A stretch of DNA of 64,000 nt from an uncultured Bacteroidota bacterium (GCA_902557655.1 CACEAZ010000002.1:42501-106500); one strand, 5' to 3'. Numbered from the stretch's first letter, positions 25,523-34,771 are shown. Translations and numbers: made by a program. The notes: generated by a model not told the origin, from the sequence alone.

Positions 25523-26005
25523 ATGAAAGAAATTAAGGTTTGTTCTAATTTTAAAGTCTATGATACAATAGATGAATTAAACGATCAAACCAAAAATTTA
25601 TTCAAAGAGGCCATTTCAATCAGAAAATCTGCATATTCTGCATATTCAAACTTTAGCGTTGGTGCTTCCGTTTTATTAGAAAACGGTGAAATATTAAGTG
25701 GATCTAATCAGGAAAACTCTTCATATCCCTCGGGGCTTTGTGCTGAAAGAACAGTTTTGTTCTATGCAAATTCCAAATATCCAGACACAAAAGTTAAAGA
25801 AATTGTAGTAGTGGCTGGATCTAACGAAAAAATTAATGAAATTCCTGTTGCGCCATGCGGGGCTTGTAGACAGGTGATTTCTGAATATGAAACAAAGCAA
25901 AAATCTAATATTGGCTTGTATTTTATGGGTGAAAAAGGTAAAATCGTATATACAGACTCTATTAATAATCTTCTCCCTTTTAAATTTGACAAGACTTTTT
26001 TATAA
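25523..26005 (+). CDS. cdd: Cytidine deaminase
   Basis: Zinc enzyme that converts cytidine and deoxycytidine to uridine forms in pyrimidine salvage. The 160-residue protein has the two zinc motifs of the tetrameric class: CAE (Cys73, Glu75, the proton shuttle) and PCGAC (Cys112, Cys115). The substrate-binding block YSAYSNFSVGASVL lies at about residues 38-51. The N-terminal extension of about 25 residues is slightly longer than in minimal Cdd proteins. Starts 9 bases after porV and is followed after 69 bases by pdhA, an arrangement of unrelated housekeeping functions on one strand. Confidence 0.94.
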   Translation: MKEIKVCSNFKVYDTIDELNDQTKNLFKEAISIRKSAYSAYSNFSVGASVLLENGEILSGSNQENSSYPSGLCAERTVLFYANSKYPDTKVKEIVVVAGSNEKINEIPVAPCGACRQVISEYETKQKSNIGLYFMGEKGKIVYTDSINNLLPFKFDKTFL

Positions 26006-26074
26006 AAATTATAAAATTAACTTTCTACAATAGAAAACATTGTCTTATTTTTACAGATCACTTTTAATGTCGTA

Positions 26075-27073
26075 ATGAAGAAAATAACAAAAGAGACTTA
26101 TTTGTCTTGGTATGAAGACATGCTATTTTGGAGAAAGTTTGAAGATAAACTTGCTGCTGTATACATTCAGCAAAAGGTTAGAGGTTTCTTACATCTTTAT
26201 AACGGTCAGGAAGCTGTTTTAGCGGGTTCCTTGCATGCTATGGATTTATCCAAAGATAAAATGATAACTGCATACAGAAATCATGTACAGCCCATAGGAA
26301 TGGGAGTAGATCCAAAGAAAGTAATGGCTGAATTATATGGTAAGTCAACAGGTACTTCTCAAGGACTGGGAGGTTCAATGCATATTTTTTCAAAAGAACA
26401 CAGATTTTATGGAGGTCATGGAATTGTTGGTGGTCAAATTCCACTAGGAGCAGGAATTGCATTCGGAGATAAGTATCACGGAAGTGATGCAGCGACACTG
26501 TGCTGTTTTGGAGATGGTGCTGCGAGGCAAGGTTCACTTCATGAAACCTTCAACTTAGCAATGCTTTGGAAATTACCGGTTGTATTTATTTGTGAAAATA
26601 ATGGATATGCTATGGGTACTTCTGTTGAAAGAACTTCTAATACCACAGATATTTGGAAATTAGGATTAGGTTATGAAATGCCGTGTGGACCTGTTGATGG
26701 TATGGACCCAGTAAAAGTTGCCAAAGCTTTAGATGAAGCTATTCTAAGAGCTAGAAATGGTGATGGTCCAACATTTTTAGAAATGAAAACTTACAGATAC
26801 AGGGGTCATTCAATGAGCGATGCGCAACATTATAGAACAAAAGATGAGGTTGGAGAATACAAGAAAATAGATCCAATTACCAAAGTTAAAGAACTAATCT
26901 TATCTAAAAAGTATGCTTCAAAGAAACAAATTGAAGAAATTGATGCAAGTGTAAAAGCTAAAGTGAAAGAATGTGAAGAGTTTGCAGAAAATTCCCCATA
27001 TCCTGAAAAAAGTTTAATGTACGATGCTGTATACGAACAAGTTAATTATCCATTTTTAAAGCATAAAATTTAA
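26075..27073 (+). CDS. pdhA: Pyruvate dehydrogenase E1 component, alpha subunit
   Basis: Alpha subunit of the thiamine-diphosphate E1 enzyme, which decarboxylates pyruvate and passes the acetyl group to E2. The 332-residue protein has the TPP/Mg motif starting GDGAARQGSLHE (about residue 147) and closing with CENNGYAMGT, the phosphorylation-loop region YRGHSMSDAQHYR, and the N-terminal RNHVQPIGMGVDP block. Length is normal. Two bases separate it from the E2 gene. The E1 beta subunit, with which it must pair, is not encoded in this window. Confidence 0.95.
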   Translation: MKKITKETYLSWYEDMLFWRKFEDKLAAVYIQQKVRGFLHLYNGQEAVLAGSLHAMDLSKDKMITAYRNHVQPIGMGVDPKKVMAELYGKSTGTSQGLGGSMHIFSKEHRFYGGHGIVGGQIPLGAGIAFGDKYHGSDAATLCCFGDGAARQGSLHETFNLAMLWKLPVVFICENNGYAMGTSVERTSNTTDIWKLGLGYEMPCGPVDGMDPVKVAKALDEAILRARNGDGPTFLEMKTYRYRGHSMSDAQHYRTKDEVGEYKKIDPITKVKELILSKKYASKKQIEEIDASVKAKVKECEEFAENSPYPEKSLMYDAVYEQVNYPFLKHKI

Positions 27074-27075
27074 CT

Positions 27076-28665
27076 ATGGCTGAATTAATTAAAATGCCAC
27101 GCTTGAGTGACACAATGGAGGAAGGTACTGTTGCTACTTGGTTCAAGAAAGTTGGTGATAAGGTAGAAGAGGGTGAAATTTTAGCTGAAATTGAAACGGA
27201 TAAAGCGACAATGGAGTTTGAATCTTTTTATGAAGGTACACTTCTTTATATTGGTATTAATGAAAACGAAACTGCCAAAGTAGATGCACCATTAGCTATC
27301 ATAGGTGAGCCTGGAGAAGATATTGATTCAATTTTAGGTAATAGCCCTAAAAATGAAATCAAAAATGAAACAGTTACAGAGGAAGATAAAACCATTCAAA
27401 TAGAACAAGCTGAAACAGAGGTTGACGAAGATGTGCATGTCATATCAATGCCTCGTTTGAGTGATACTATGGAGGAAGGTACCGTAGCAACCTGGTTTAA
27501 AAAAGTTGGAGATCAAGTTGAGGAAGGAGAAATTTTAGCCGAAATCGAAACTGATAAAGCTACAATGGAATTTGAGGCTTTTTACTCTGGTAATTTGCTA
27601 CATGTTGGCCTAAAAGAAGGTGATTCTGCAAAAGTGGATTCTTTATTGGCAATTATTGGTCCTAAAGGAAAGGATATTTCAAGATATCTTAATGTTCCTA
27701 CAAAGAAAGTTGAAGTAACAAAAGAAAATGTAGTTGCTGAGTCAAAACCAGAAATAAAAAAAGCCGATCAAGCTATTCAAAATACTTCAGAAGTTATTAA
27801 AAGTAATGACAGGATTTTTATATCGCCTTTGGCAAAAAAATTGGCCAATGAAAGGGGTATCGACATTAACCAATTAAAAGGTTCTGGAGAAAATGGAAGA
27901 ATTATTAAATCCGACATAGAGAATTTCAAAGCACCTGTTCAGAGTAGCATAGCTAAGATGCCATCGTCTACCCAATCAAGTATAGAAGATTATTATGAGG
28001 TAAATCATTCTCAAATGAGAAAAGTTATAGCTAAGAGACTTTCTGAATCAAAATTCTCAGCGCCTCATTATTACTTAAATATTGAACTTGATATGTCAGA
28101 AACAATTGCGTTTAGAAAACAATGTAATTCTATTCCTGACACTAAAATTTCATTTAACGATATAATAGTTAAGGCTTGTGCCGTTGCTTTGAAAAATAAT
28201 CCTAGTGTTAATTCTCAATGGTTTGATGACAAAATAAGGTATAATAATTTTGTTAATATTGGTGTTGCTGTTGGTGTTGAAGATGGTTTAATCGTACCTG
28301 TATTAAAAAATGCAGATAAAATGTCAGTTGCAGATATAAGTAGATCTGTCAAAGAAATGGCCGGTATGGCAAGAGACAAAAAATTAACTCCAGAAATGAT
28401 GCAAGGGAGTACTTTTACAATTTCTAATTTAGGTATGTTTGGTATAGAGAGTTTTACTTCAATTATCAACTCTCCAAACTCTGTTATTCTTTCCGTAGGA
28501 TCCATAGTAGAAAAACCTGTTGTAAAAGATGGTTCAATCGTTGTTGGAAATACGATGAAATTAACTCTGGCTTGTGATCACAGGGTTGTTGATGGTTTAA
28601 CCGGAGCAAAATTTTTACAATCATTGAAGCCTTTAATAGAAAACCCACTTTCTATGCTTATTTAG
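27076..28665 (+). CDS. pdhC: Pyruvate dehydrogenase E2, dihydrolipoyl acetyltransferase
   Basis: Core acetyltransferase of the pyruvate dehydrogenase complex, 529 residues. Two N-terminal lipoyl domains (about residues 1-80 and 122-200) each carry the lipoylation site ETDKATMEFE and are almost identical over some 45 residues. An acidic linker follows, then the peripheral subunit-binding domain (ISPLAKKLANERGIDINQLKGS, split, about residues 252-285) and the catalytic domain ending in the active-site motif DHRVVDG (about residue 502). Acts in the cytoplasm with PdhA, PdhB and E3. The lipoyl copies differ at many silent positions in the DNA, so the similarity is kept by selection. Confidence 0.95.
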   Translation: MAELIKMPRLSDTMEEGTVATWFKKVGDKVEEGEILAEIETDKATMEFESFYEGTLLYIGINENETAKVDAPLAIIGEPGEDIDSILGNSPKNEIKNETVTEEDKTIQIEQAETEVDEDVHVISMPRLSDTMEEGTVATWFKKVGDQVEEGEILAEIETDKATMEFEAFYSGNLLHVGLKEGDSAKVDSLLAIIGPKGKDISRYLNVPTKKVEVTKENVVAESKPEIKKADQAIQNTSEVIKSNDRIFISPLAKKLANERGIDINQLKGSGENGRIIKSDIENFKAPVQSSIAKMPSSTQSSIEDYYEVNHSQMRKVIAKRLSESKFSAPHYYLNIELDMSETIAFRKQCNSIPDTKISFNDIIVKACAVALKNNPSVNSQWFDDKIRYNNFVNIGVAVGVEDGLIVPVLKNADKMSVADISRSVKEMAGMARDKKLTPEMMQGSTFTISNLGMFGIESFTSIINSPNSVILSVGSIVEKPVVKDGSIVVGNTMKLTLACDHRVVDGLTGAKFLQSLKPLIENPLSMLI

Positions 28666-28684
28666 CATAAATAATATTTATTCA

Positions 28685-29365
28685 ATGTCAAAAAATGTTA
28701 TTATTACTGGTACAAGTTCTGGGATTGGTTTTGAGCTCGTAAAATTATTTTCAGAAAATAATAATAATATTTTAGCAATATCCAGAAATAACAATAATCT
28801 TAGATTGTTAGATTTACCTGGAGTTACCTCAATAGATCTTGATCTTACTGAGTCAGAGGATCTTGGTTTACTTGATAAGTATCTAAAGTCATTTAAAAAT
28901 GTAGACATACTGATAAATAATGCAGGACATTTAGTTAATAAATCTTTTGAAGAAACAACTCTTAAGGACTTCCAAGATGTCTATTCAACCAATGTTTTTT
29001 CTGTAGCTATGCTGATTAAAAAAGTCATAAAATTTATGAGTGCTTCATCTAACGTCGTGAATATTAGTTCAATTGGTGGTGTGCAGGGAAGTGTTAAGTT
29101 TTCTGGTTTATCAGCATATAGTTCAAGCAAAGCAGCATTAAACATTTTAACAGAAATGTTAGCTGAGGAATTTAAAGAAAGAAAAATTCATTTCAATTCA
29201 TTAGCATTAGGATCTGTTGAAACAAAAATGTTGAAAAAGGCATTTCCAGATTTCAAAGCATCGACCACAGCACAAGAAATGGCAAATTATATTTATGAAT
29301 TTTCAACTGCTGGTTATAAATTTTTAAACGGAAAAATAGTTTCTGTATCATCAAGTACTCCTTAA
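28685..29365 (+). CDS. Short-chain dehydrogenase/reductase
   Basis: NAD(P)-dependent oxidoreductase of the SDR family, 226 residues. The Rossmann glycine motif TGTSSGIG is at residues 8-15, the NNAG motif near residue 79, the catalytic Ser in NISSIGGVQGS and the Tyr-x-x-x-Lys in YSSSKAALN (about residue 149). The substrate cannot be inferred. It lies 20 bases after pdhC and its stop is directly followed by the SprT-like gene, so it probably belongs to the same transcription unit as pdhA and pdhC. Confidence 0.9.
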   Translation: MSKNVIITGTSSGIGFELVKLFSENNNNILAISRNNNNLRLLDLPGVTSIDLDLTESEDLGLLDKYLKSFKNVDILINNAGHLVNKSFEETTLKDFQDVYSTNVFSVAMLIKKVIKFMSASSNVVNISSIGGVQGSVKFSGLSAYSSSKAALNILTEMLAEEFKERKIHFNSLALGSVETKMLKKAFPDFKASTTAQEMANYIYEFSTAGYKFLNGKIVSVSSSTP

Positions 29366-29965
29366 ATGTCTTTTGTATTAGATAAAATTCCTAAATCTTC
29401 TATAGAATATGTTAATTCAATTATTCAAGATGAAGAGGTTACAATTCATTTAAAAAAAAACAGAAAAACAAAACATGGAGATTTTTCTGTAAATAAAAAC
29501 GGAACAAGAAAAATCACAATCAATTCTGATTTAAATCCTTACCGATTCCTAATAACACTTTTGCATGAGATATCCCATCTATTTGTTTTTAAGATTTATG
29601 GCTTTAAAGTTAAGCCTCATGGCATTGAGTGGAAGACTCAGTTTAAAAATTTACTCTTACCAGTTTTAAATAACCACACTTTCCCTGAACAAATTTTAAA
29701 GCCTCTTGCTCGCTATACTCTTAACCCAAAAGCAAGTACAGATTCGGACGCTAAATTAAGTTATGCTTTGAATCAGTTTAATATTGAGAAGAAAAACTAT
29801 GTTTCAGATTTAAAAATAAATTCAAGGTTTACCGCAACAAACGGAAGAGAATATGTTTTTTTAAAAAAACTAAGGAAAAGATATCAATGCGTAGAAATTC
29901 AAACTAATAAGATATATTTGTTTAACCCAAATGCTGAAATTATAACCGCTTATGAAAAAAAATAA
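29366..29965 (+). CDS. SprT-like zinc metallopeptidase domain protein
   Basis: A 199-residue protein with a SprT-type domain. The zinc motif HEISH is at residues 67-71 and a third histidine lies in KPHGIEW (His85), the usual SprT spacing. The C-terminal part (RYQCVEIQTNKIYLFNP) resembles the zinc-ribbon half of SprT but shows no clear cysteine pairs, so that module may be reduced. The eukaryotic relative Spartan cleaves DNA-protein crosslinks; the bacterial role is not settled. Starts on the base after the SDR stop and overlaps the next gene by 14 bases. Confidence 0.85.
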   Translation: MSFVLDKIPKSSIEYVNSIIQDEEVTIHLKKNRKTKHGDFSVNKNGTRKITINSDLNPYRFLITLLHEISHLFVFKIYGFKVKPHGIEWKTQFKNLLLPVLNNHTFPEQILKPLARYTLNPKASTDSDAKLSYALNQFNIEKKNYVSDLKINSRFTATNGREYVFLKKLRKRYQCVEIQTNKIYLFNPNAEIITAYEKK

Positions 29966-30371
29966 TATTAGAGTCGCTGTCAGTGGTTATTTTGACCCGA
30001 TTCATGTAGGTCATTTGGAATACCTCGAAATGGCTAAATCTTTAGGTGATTCACTTGTTGTTATTGTAAATAACAATGATCAGTGTAAATTAAAGAAAGG
30101 CAAATATTTTATGGATGAAAATGATCGTGTTAAGATTGTTAAAGCCTTGAGATGTGTAGATGAGGTTTTTCTTTCTGTAGACACCGATAGAACAGTTTGT
30201 AAGTCTTTAGAAGCAGTTAATCCAGATATTTTTGCTAATGGTGGGGATCGATCTACTAAAGAAGTTCCTGAAACTCCTGTTTGTAAAAAGAATAACATTA
30301 GAATGATTGATGGACTCGGAGAAAAAATAAGAAGTTCTTCTTCACTTACGGGACTAAAGGAAATTAAATAA
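29952..30371 (+). CDS. Cytidylyltransferase-like nucleotidyltransferase
   Basis: A 139-residue member of the HxGH nucleotidyltransferase superfamily. The motif HVGH is at residues 18-21 after SGYFDPI, and FANGGDR (about residues 96-102) resembles the heptose-1-phosphate adenylyltransferase (RfaE C-terminal domain) and glycerol-3-phosphate cytidylyltransferase group. The closing segment KIRSSSSL matches the usual substrate/phosphate-binding end. Which sugar or alcohol phosphate it activates is not shown. Overlaps the SprT-like gene by 14 bases and converges on the MlaF-type gene with a one-base gap. Confidence 0.8.
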   Translation: MKKNNIRVAVSGYFDPIHVGHLEYLEMAKSLGDSLVVIVNNNDQCKLKKGKYFMDENDRVKIVKALRCVDEVFLSVDTDRTVCKSLEAVNPDIFANGGDRSTKEVPETPVCKKNNIRMIDGLGEKIRSSSSLTGLKEIK

Positions 30372-30372
30372 T

Positions 30373-31134
30373 TTATTTCTTTAAATACATTTTTCTTACT
30401 TTCTTATATAGTTCAGAGGAATAAACAAAATCTGTAACAGCTTCATTTTCGGTTTGAAAAATATTTTTTTTACTCCCTTCCCATTCTAATTTTCCATTTC
30501 TTAGAAAAATTATTTTTTCACCTATCTCCATAACTGAGTTCATGTCATGAGAATTAATAATCGTAGTTATATTTAATTCTTCTGTAATTTCTTTAATTAA
30601 GTTATCTATTACAATCGCAGTTTTTGGGTCAAGCCCAGAATTTGGTTCATCACAAAATAAATATTTTGGTTCATTTACAATTGCTCTTGCAATTGCAACT
30701 CTTTTTTGCATTCCTCCTGAAGCCTCACTTGGCATTTTTTTATTGCTATTTTCTAATTCTACTCTTTTTAGAACTAAATTCACTCGGTCATACATTTCAT
30801 CTAGTGGTATGTTTTTAAACATCTTAAGAGGAAACATCACATTTTCTTCAATATTCATGGAATCGAATAAAGCACTTCCTTGAAAAACAGTACCTATATT
30901 AGATTTTAGTGACATCTTTTCTAGCTCAGTCATGGAGTTCAGGTTGATTTTGTCAAATAATACCTCACCCTTATCGTATTTGTGTAATCCCAGTAAACAT
31001 TTTAAAAACACGGTTTTTCCAGAGCCAGTTTGTCCAATTATTAAACTTGTTTTTCCTTTTTCAAATTCACAGGAAATTCCTTTAAGTACAGGTTTGTTAT
31101 CAAATGATTTTTTAAGATTTTTAACTTTTATCAT
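30373..31134 (-). CDS. ABC transporter ATPase, MlaF-like
   Basis: ATP-binding subunit of 253 residues for a phospholipid-trafficking (Mla-type) ABC transporter. Walker A is GQTGSGKT (residues 34-41); the signature is ASGGMQKRVAIARAI in place of the usual LSGGQ, as is typical for this subfamily; Walker B is YLFCDEPNSGLDP; the switch histidine lies in INSHDMNSV. Its ATG overlaps the permease stop by one base, so the pair is coupled. The substrate-binding MlaD partner is not next to it in this window. Confidence 0.9.
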   Translation of the reverse strand: MIKVKNLKKSFDNKPVLKGISCEFEKGKTSLIIGQTGSGKTVFLKCLLGLHKYDKGEVLFDKINLNSMTELEKMSLKSNIGTVFQGSALFDSMNIEENVMFPLKMFKNIPLDEMYDRVNLVLKRVELENSNKKMPSEASGGMQKRVAIARAIVNEPKYLFCDEPNSGLDPKTAIVIDNLIKEITEELNITTIINSHDMNSVMEIGEKIIFLRNGKLEWEGSKKNIFQTENEAVTDFVYSSELYKKVRKMYLKK

Positions 31135-31871
31135 TATCCAAGAAGCATTTGGGTTATTAAAAAATTAAAAATGATAATCGTTACACACGTCCATATAAAT
31201 GAAGTTGTACTAGCTTTACCGACTTCTAAGGCTCCCCCTTTCATATAATATCCATGAAAAGACGGAACTGTAGCTAAGATAAAAGCAAAAACAAAAGTTT
31301 TTATAAACGCATATGTCATGTGAAAAGGAATAAAATCTGTTTGAATTCCGTCAATAAAATCACTCATTGTACTATATCCTCCGTAAACACATGCTGCCAT
31401 TCCGCCTAAAATTCCTAGAAACATTGCGATTGAAATTAAAAATGGATATAACAGAAGGGCAATAACTTTTGGAAAAACAAGATAGTTTATCGAATTAATA
31501 CCCATCACCTCCAAAGCATCAATTTGTTCTGTCACTCTCATCGATCCGATACTAGAGGTTATAAAGGAGCCAACTTTTCCGGCCATAATAATTGATATAA
31601 TGGTCGGGGCAAATTCAAGAATTATCGTCTCTCGGGTTGCATATCCTACCAGATAATTTGGATAAAAAGATCCAGTGGTGCTTAGAGCAAGCTGAATTGT
31701 AATTACACCTCCAATGAAAAAAGATACAAATGAAATTATTCCAAGTGAATTGATTACTGTATCTTCTGTATCTTTTAGAATTAGCTCTTTCATCACCTCC
31801 CATTTGGTAGGTTTTTGAAACATTTTTTGTAGCATAATTATATAGAGTCCGATATTATGTAAAAAAGTCAT
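31134..31871 (-). CDS. ABC transporter permease, MlaE family
   Basis: Permease of 245 residues with the MlaE pattern: an N-terminal amphipathic interface helix, then about five membrane helices with family blocks GGVITIQLALSTTGSF, EFAPTIISIIMAGKVGSFITSSIGSM (split, about residues 90-112), RVTEQIDALEVMGINSINYLV and PKVIALLLYPFL. It probably moves phospholipids between the inner and outer membranes with the coupled MlaF-like ATPase. First gene of the two-gene minus-strand unit, divergent from the phosphatase gene. Confidence 0.9.
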   Translation of the reverse strand: MTFLHNIGLYIIMLQKMFQKPTKWEVMKELILKDTEDTVINSLGIISFVSFFIGGVITIQLALSTTGSFYPNYLVGYATRETIILEFAPTIISIIMAGKVGSFITSSIGSMRVTEQIDALEVMGINSINYLVFPKVIALLLYPFLISIAMFLGILGGMAACVYGGYSTMSDFIDGIQTDFIPFHMTYAFIKTFVFAFILATVPSFHGYYMKGGALEVGKASTTSFIWTCVTIIIFNFLITQMLLG

Positions 31872-31936
31872 TTTCCTTCTATAATTTGAATATTTAATTT
31901 ACGATAAAATATTAATAAAAATAGATTATAAATTGT

Positions 31937-31944
31937 TATTTTTG
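31937..31944 (+). promoter_or_regulatory. -7 element of the purple acid phosphatase-like gene
   Basis: TATTTTTG, an exact TAnnTTTG match, ends 22 bases before the ATG at 31967, in the divergent gap with the MlaE-like gene. No clear -33 TTTG. Confidence 0.4.
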
Positions 31945-31966
31945 ATTGCATCATAAATACTTAAAG

Positions 31967-33319
31967 ATGATTAAATTCTTTTACGTTTCAATACTTTCAT
32001 TGGTTTTTTTATTTAATCTAAATGCTCAAAAACATTCACATTCTCATGAACATAAACATGATGGTTTACATCATTGGGAAATTCCAAGTAAAGATCCGGA
32101 CAGAATTATTTTAACTTTTAACGGTGATCCATCTACAACAAGAGCTGTAACGTGGAGAACAGATTCCTCAATAAAAAAAGCTGAAGCTCAGATAGCCATT
32201 GCTGGAGTCAATTCTGGATTTTCAAACAAAGCCATTTCTTATAATGCATCAACAGAGGAATTTGATTTAGGTATATATAAATCGAATAAATCTTTGATTG
32301 TAAATTATCATAGTGTAATATTTGAAAATTTAAAGCCAAACACATTATATGCTTACAGAGTAGGTTCTGATGAAAATTGGTCTGAGTGGATTCAGTTCAA
32401 AACAGCCAATAATTATTACAGCCCTACTCAATTTGTTTATTTTGGTGACGCGCAAAACGATATTTTAAATCACTGGTCAAGGGTCATTAGAATGGCTTAT
32501 CAAACTGCTCCAAACGCATCATTTGTCATACATGCTGGAGATTTAGTTGACACTGCTCATAAAGATAATGAGTGGGCTCAATGGTTTAAAGCAGGAGGCT
32601 TTATTCATAGCCAATGGACAGCAATTCCTGTGGTGGGAAATCACGAATTTCAAAGATTTGACGGATACGGAGGATCATTACCCAGAAGATTGTCTATCCA
32701 GTGGAGACCTCAATTTACCTTGCCAGTAGAAGAAACTTTAGACGGTAGCCTACATGAAACTGTTTATTCGGTTGAGTACCAAGACATACTTATCATTGTA
32801 CTTAATTCTACCGGTCATTTAGAAAAGCAAACTGAATATATTAAAGAAAAGTTAAGTAATACCGATGCGAAATGGAAAATAGTTACCAGTCATCATTCTG
32901 TTTTTTCTCCAGCTGAGGGAAGAGATTTTGAATATGCCAGAAAGGTATGGAAGCCATTGTTTGATAAGTATGGAGTAGATCTGGTACTTAACGGTCATGA
33001 CCATACATATGCAAGGGGTCATATCCCTGTAAAATCTCCAAATATTGACCAATCTGGAAATTTTAAAACTTTGTATGTTACATCTGTAAGTGGTCCAAAA
33101 CAATACGAATTGGATAAAGATCAAATTGAAAATTATCAAGCTGACGGTTATCAAGCTGATAAACTGGGGGAACAAACCCAGTTTTTCCAAGTAATTAGCG
33201 TTGAGAATGACAAATTGATTTATAGCGCCTATACAACTCTAGGAACTTTGTATGATAAAGCGATTATTACAAAAGAATTCTCAACGGGTTCTAAAACTAT
33301 CTCTAATATTACTAAATAA
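31967..33319 (+). CDS. Secreted purple acid phosphatase-like metallophosphoesterase
   Basis: Exported phosphoesterase of 450 residues. From ATG 31967 there is a clear signal peptide (to about LNAQ, residue 20), followed by the His-rich stretch KHSHSHEHKHDGLHH, then a fibronectin-like N-terminal domain (PDRIILTFNGDPSTTRAVTW) as in purple acid phosphatases. The five metal-binding blocks are present: YFGDAQND, HAGDLVD, VVGNHEF, TSHHSVFS and NGHDHTYAR. It probably frees phosphate from organic phosphate outside the cytoplasm. No T9SS sorting tail is obvious. The in-frame TTG at 31946 is less likely because it delays the signal peptide. Confidence 0.88.
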   Translation: MIKFFYVSILSLVFLFNLNAQKHSHSHEHKHDGLHHWEIPSKDPDRIILTFNGDPSTTRAVTWRTDSSIKKAEAQIAIAGVNSGFSNKAISYNASTEEFDLGIYKSNKSLIVNYHSVIFENLKPNTLYAYRVGSDENWSEWIQFKTANNYYSPTQFVYFGDAQNDILNHWSRVIRMAYQTAPNASFVIHAGDLVDTAHKDNEWAQWFKAGGFIHSQWTAIPVVGNHEFQRFDGYGGSLPRRLSIQWRPQFTLPVEETLDGSLHETVYSVEYQDILIIVLNSTGHLEKQTEYIKEKLSNTDAKWKIVTSHHSVFSPAEGRDFEYARKVWKPLFDKYGVDLVLNGHDHTYARGHIPVKSPNIDQSGNFKTLYVTSVSGPKQYELDKDQIENYQADGYQADKLGEQTQFFQVISVENDKLIYSAYTTLGTLYDKAIITKEFSTGSKTISNITK

Positions 33320-33337
33320 TCTTAAAAACATTAGAAT

Positions 33338-33958
33338 TTATTTTTGAGAAATTGATTGGTTTAAGTTATTTATATATCCTATAATATTTTCTTTTCCAAT
33401 ATGTTTAACACTTGATGTTAAAAATATTTTTGGTAAAAACTCCCAATTTTCCAGTAGAACTTTTTTGTATTCTTCTATTTTGAATTCTACTCCTTCGTTT
33501 GGATTTCCATTCTGTTTTAATTTATCAATCTTTGTAAAAATAATTGAAAAGGCTATGTCATTAGTTGTAAGCCATCTCATAAATTCTATATCTATTTTTT
33601 GTGCCTCATGCCTGATGTCTACTAGGATAAAGGCATTAATAAGTTGTTTTCTGTAGATAAAATAATCTGTTATTAATTTTTGAAATTCTTTTTTTTCAGT
33701 CTTTGATGCTTTTGCATATCCGTAGCCAGGGAGATCTACCAGATGCCAAAAGGAATCAATTTTAAAATGATTAATAAGTCTTGTTTTTCCAGGTTTAGAG
33801 GAGGTTTTAGCTAATTTTTTATTATTAGCTAGCATGTTTATTAATGAAGATTTGCCAACATTACTTCTGCCAATAAAGGCATATTCTGGGATGTTCTCTT
33901 TTGGGCAATCATTGACATTTTGATTGCTAACTACAAATTTTGCAGTTTTAATATTCAT
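33338..33958 (-). CDS. engB: Ribosome biogenesis GTPase EngB (YsxC/YihA)
   Basis: Essential small GTPase of 206 residues that assists assembly of the large ribosomal subunit. The G1 loop GRSNVGKS is at residues 30-37, the G2 region in TSSKPGKTRLINHF, G3 is DLPGYGYAKASK, G4 is TKIDKL and G5 is TSSVKHIGKE. Length and motif order match EngB fully. Its ATG overlaps the stop of the alpha/beta-hydrolase gene by one base (TAATG), so the two are translated as a coupled pair. Confidence 0.95.
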   Translation of the reverse strand: MNIKTAKFVVSNQNVNDCPKENIPEYAFIGRSNVGKSSLINMLANNKKLAKTSSKPGKTRLINHFKIDSFWHLVDLPGYGYAKASKTEKKEFQKLITDYFIYRKQLINAFILVDIRHEAQKIDIEFMRWLTTNDIAFSIIFTKIDKLKQNGNPNEGVEFKIEEYKKVLLENWEFLPKIFLTSSVKHIGKENIIGYINNLNQSISQK

Positions 33959-34725
33959 TATTTATCTAAAATTTTTGTGGAAAGCCAGTCAAATAAAATA
34001 GAATTAAATTCTGACGGATGTTCCATCATAGGGGCATGTCCGCATTTTTTTATCCAGTATAGCGATGAATTAGGTAGTAATTTATGAAATTCATCAGCTA
34101 CTTCAGGGGGTGTAACATTGTCATTTTCCCCCCAAATTATGCAGGTTGGAAGTTTCATATTAGGCAGATCATCAGACATATTGTGTCTTATTGCGCTTTT
34201 AGCCATAGCTAAAATTTTTATTAGCTTACTTCTGTCATTCACTGTCTGAAATACTTCGTCAACTAATTCTTTGGTAGCTACTATGGGGTTATAAAAAACT
34301 TCTTCAACTTTCTTTTTAATAACTTCATAATCGCCTCTTTTCGTATAACCGCTTCCCATCCCTTTTTCATAAAGTCCAGAGCTGCCAGTCAATACTAGCC
34401 CTTTAGCTTTATTGAACATCTTGGTGTAATAAAGTCCAATATGTCCACCTAAAGAATTTCCCATCAACACAAATTCTTTAATTTTTTTATGTATAATAAA
34501 TTTATCTAAAAATTTAGCAAGTTCTTTTACAGATGTTTTTAGCAAAGGCATGTCATATATAGGAAGAACAGGCATAATTACCTTAAAGTTTCTATTTTTA
34601 AAAAAATCTGTAACCTCGTTGAAATTACTTAGGTTGCCCATTAGCCCATGAAGAATAATAATCGGAAACCCTTCACCTTCTTCAATGTATTTGTATTCAC
34701 TGTCTTCTACTAAATTGAATTTCAT
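33958..34725 (-). CDS. Alpha/beta-hydrolase
   Basis: A 255-residue cytoplasmic hydrolase with the usual triad: nucleophile Ser91 in GNSLGGH, Asp202 in GENDNVTPPEV and His230 in CGHAPMMEHP. The oxyanion block LHGLMGNLSNF is near residue 25. This layout is common in MhpC/BioH-like esterases and C-C hydrolases; the substrate is unknown. It is the first gene of a two-gene unit with engB. The 216 bases between it and mraZ hold the divergent promoters, including the MraZ operator. Confidence 0.88.
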   Translation of the reverse strand: MKFNLVEDSEYKYIEEGEGFPIIILHGLMGNLSNFNEVTDFFKNRNFKVIMPVLPIYDMPLLKTSVKELAKFLDKFIIHKKIKEFVLMGNSLGGHIGLYYTKMFNKAKGLVLTGSSGLYEKGMGSGYTKRGDYEVIKKKVEEVFYNPIVATKELVDEVFQTVNDRSKLIKILAMAKSAIRHNMSDDLPNMKLPTCIIWGENDNVTPPEVADEFHKLLPNSSLYWIKKCGHAPMMEHPSEFNSILFDWLSTKILDK

Positions 34726-34771
34726 ATACGTTTATCTGATTGTCAAAAGTAATCATTTTTGTCCATTATTC

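Noticed and set aside
27076-27660. Recent tandem duplication of the lipoyl domain by gene conversion
   Set aside because: The two copies differ at many third codon positions, so the duplication is old.
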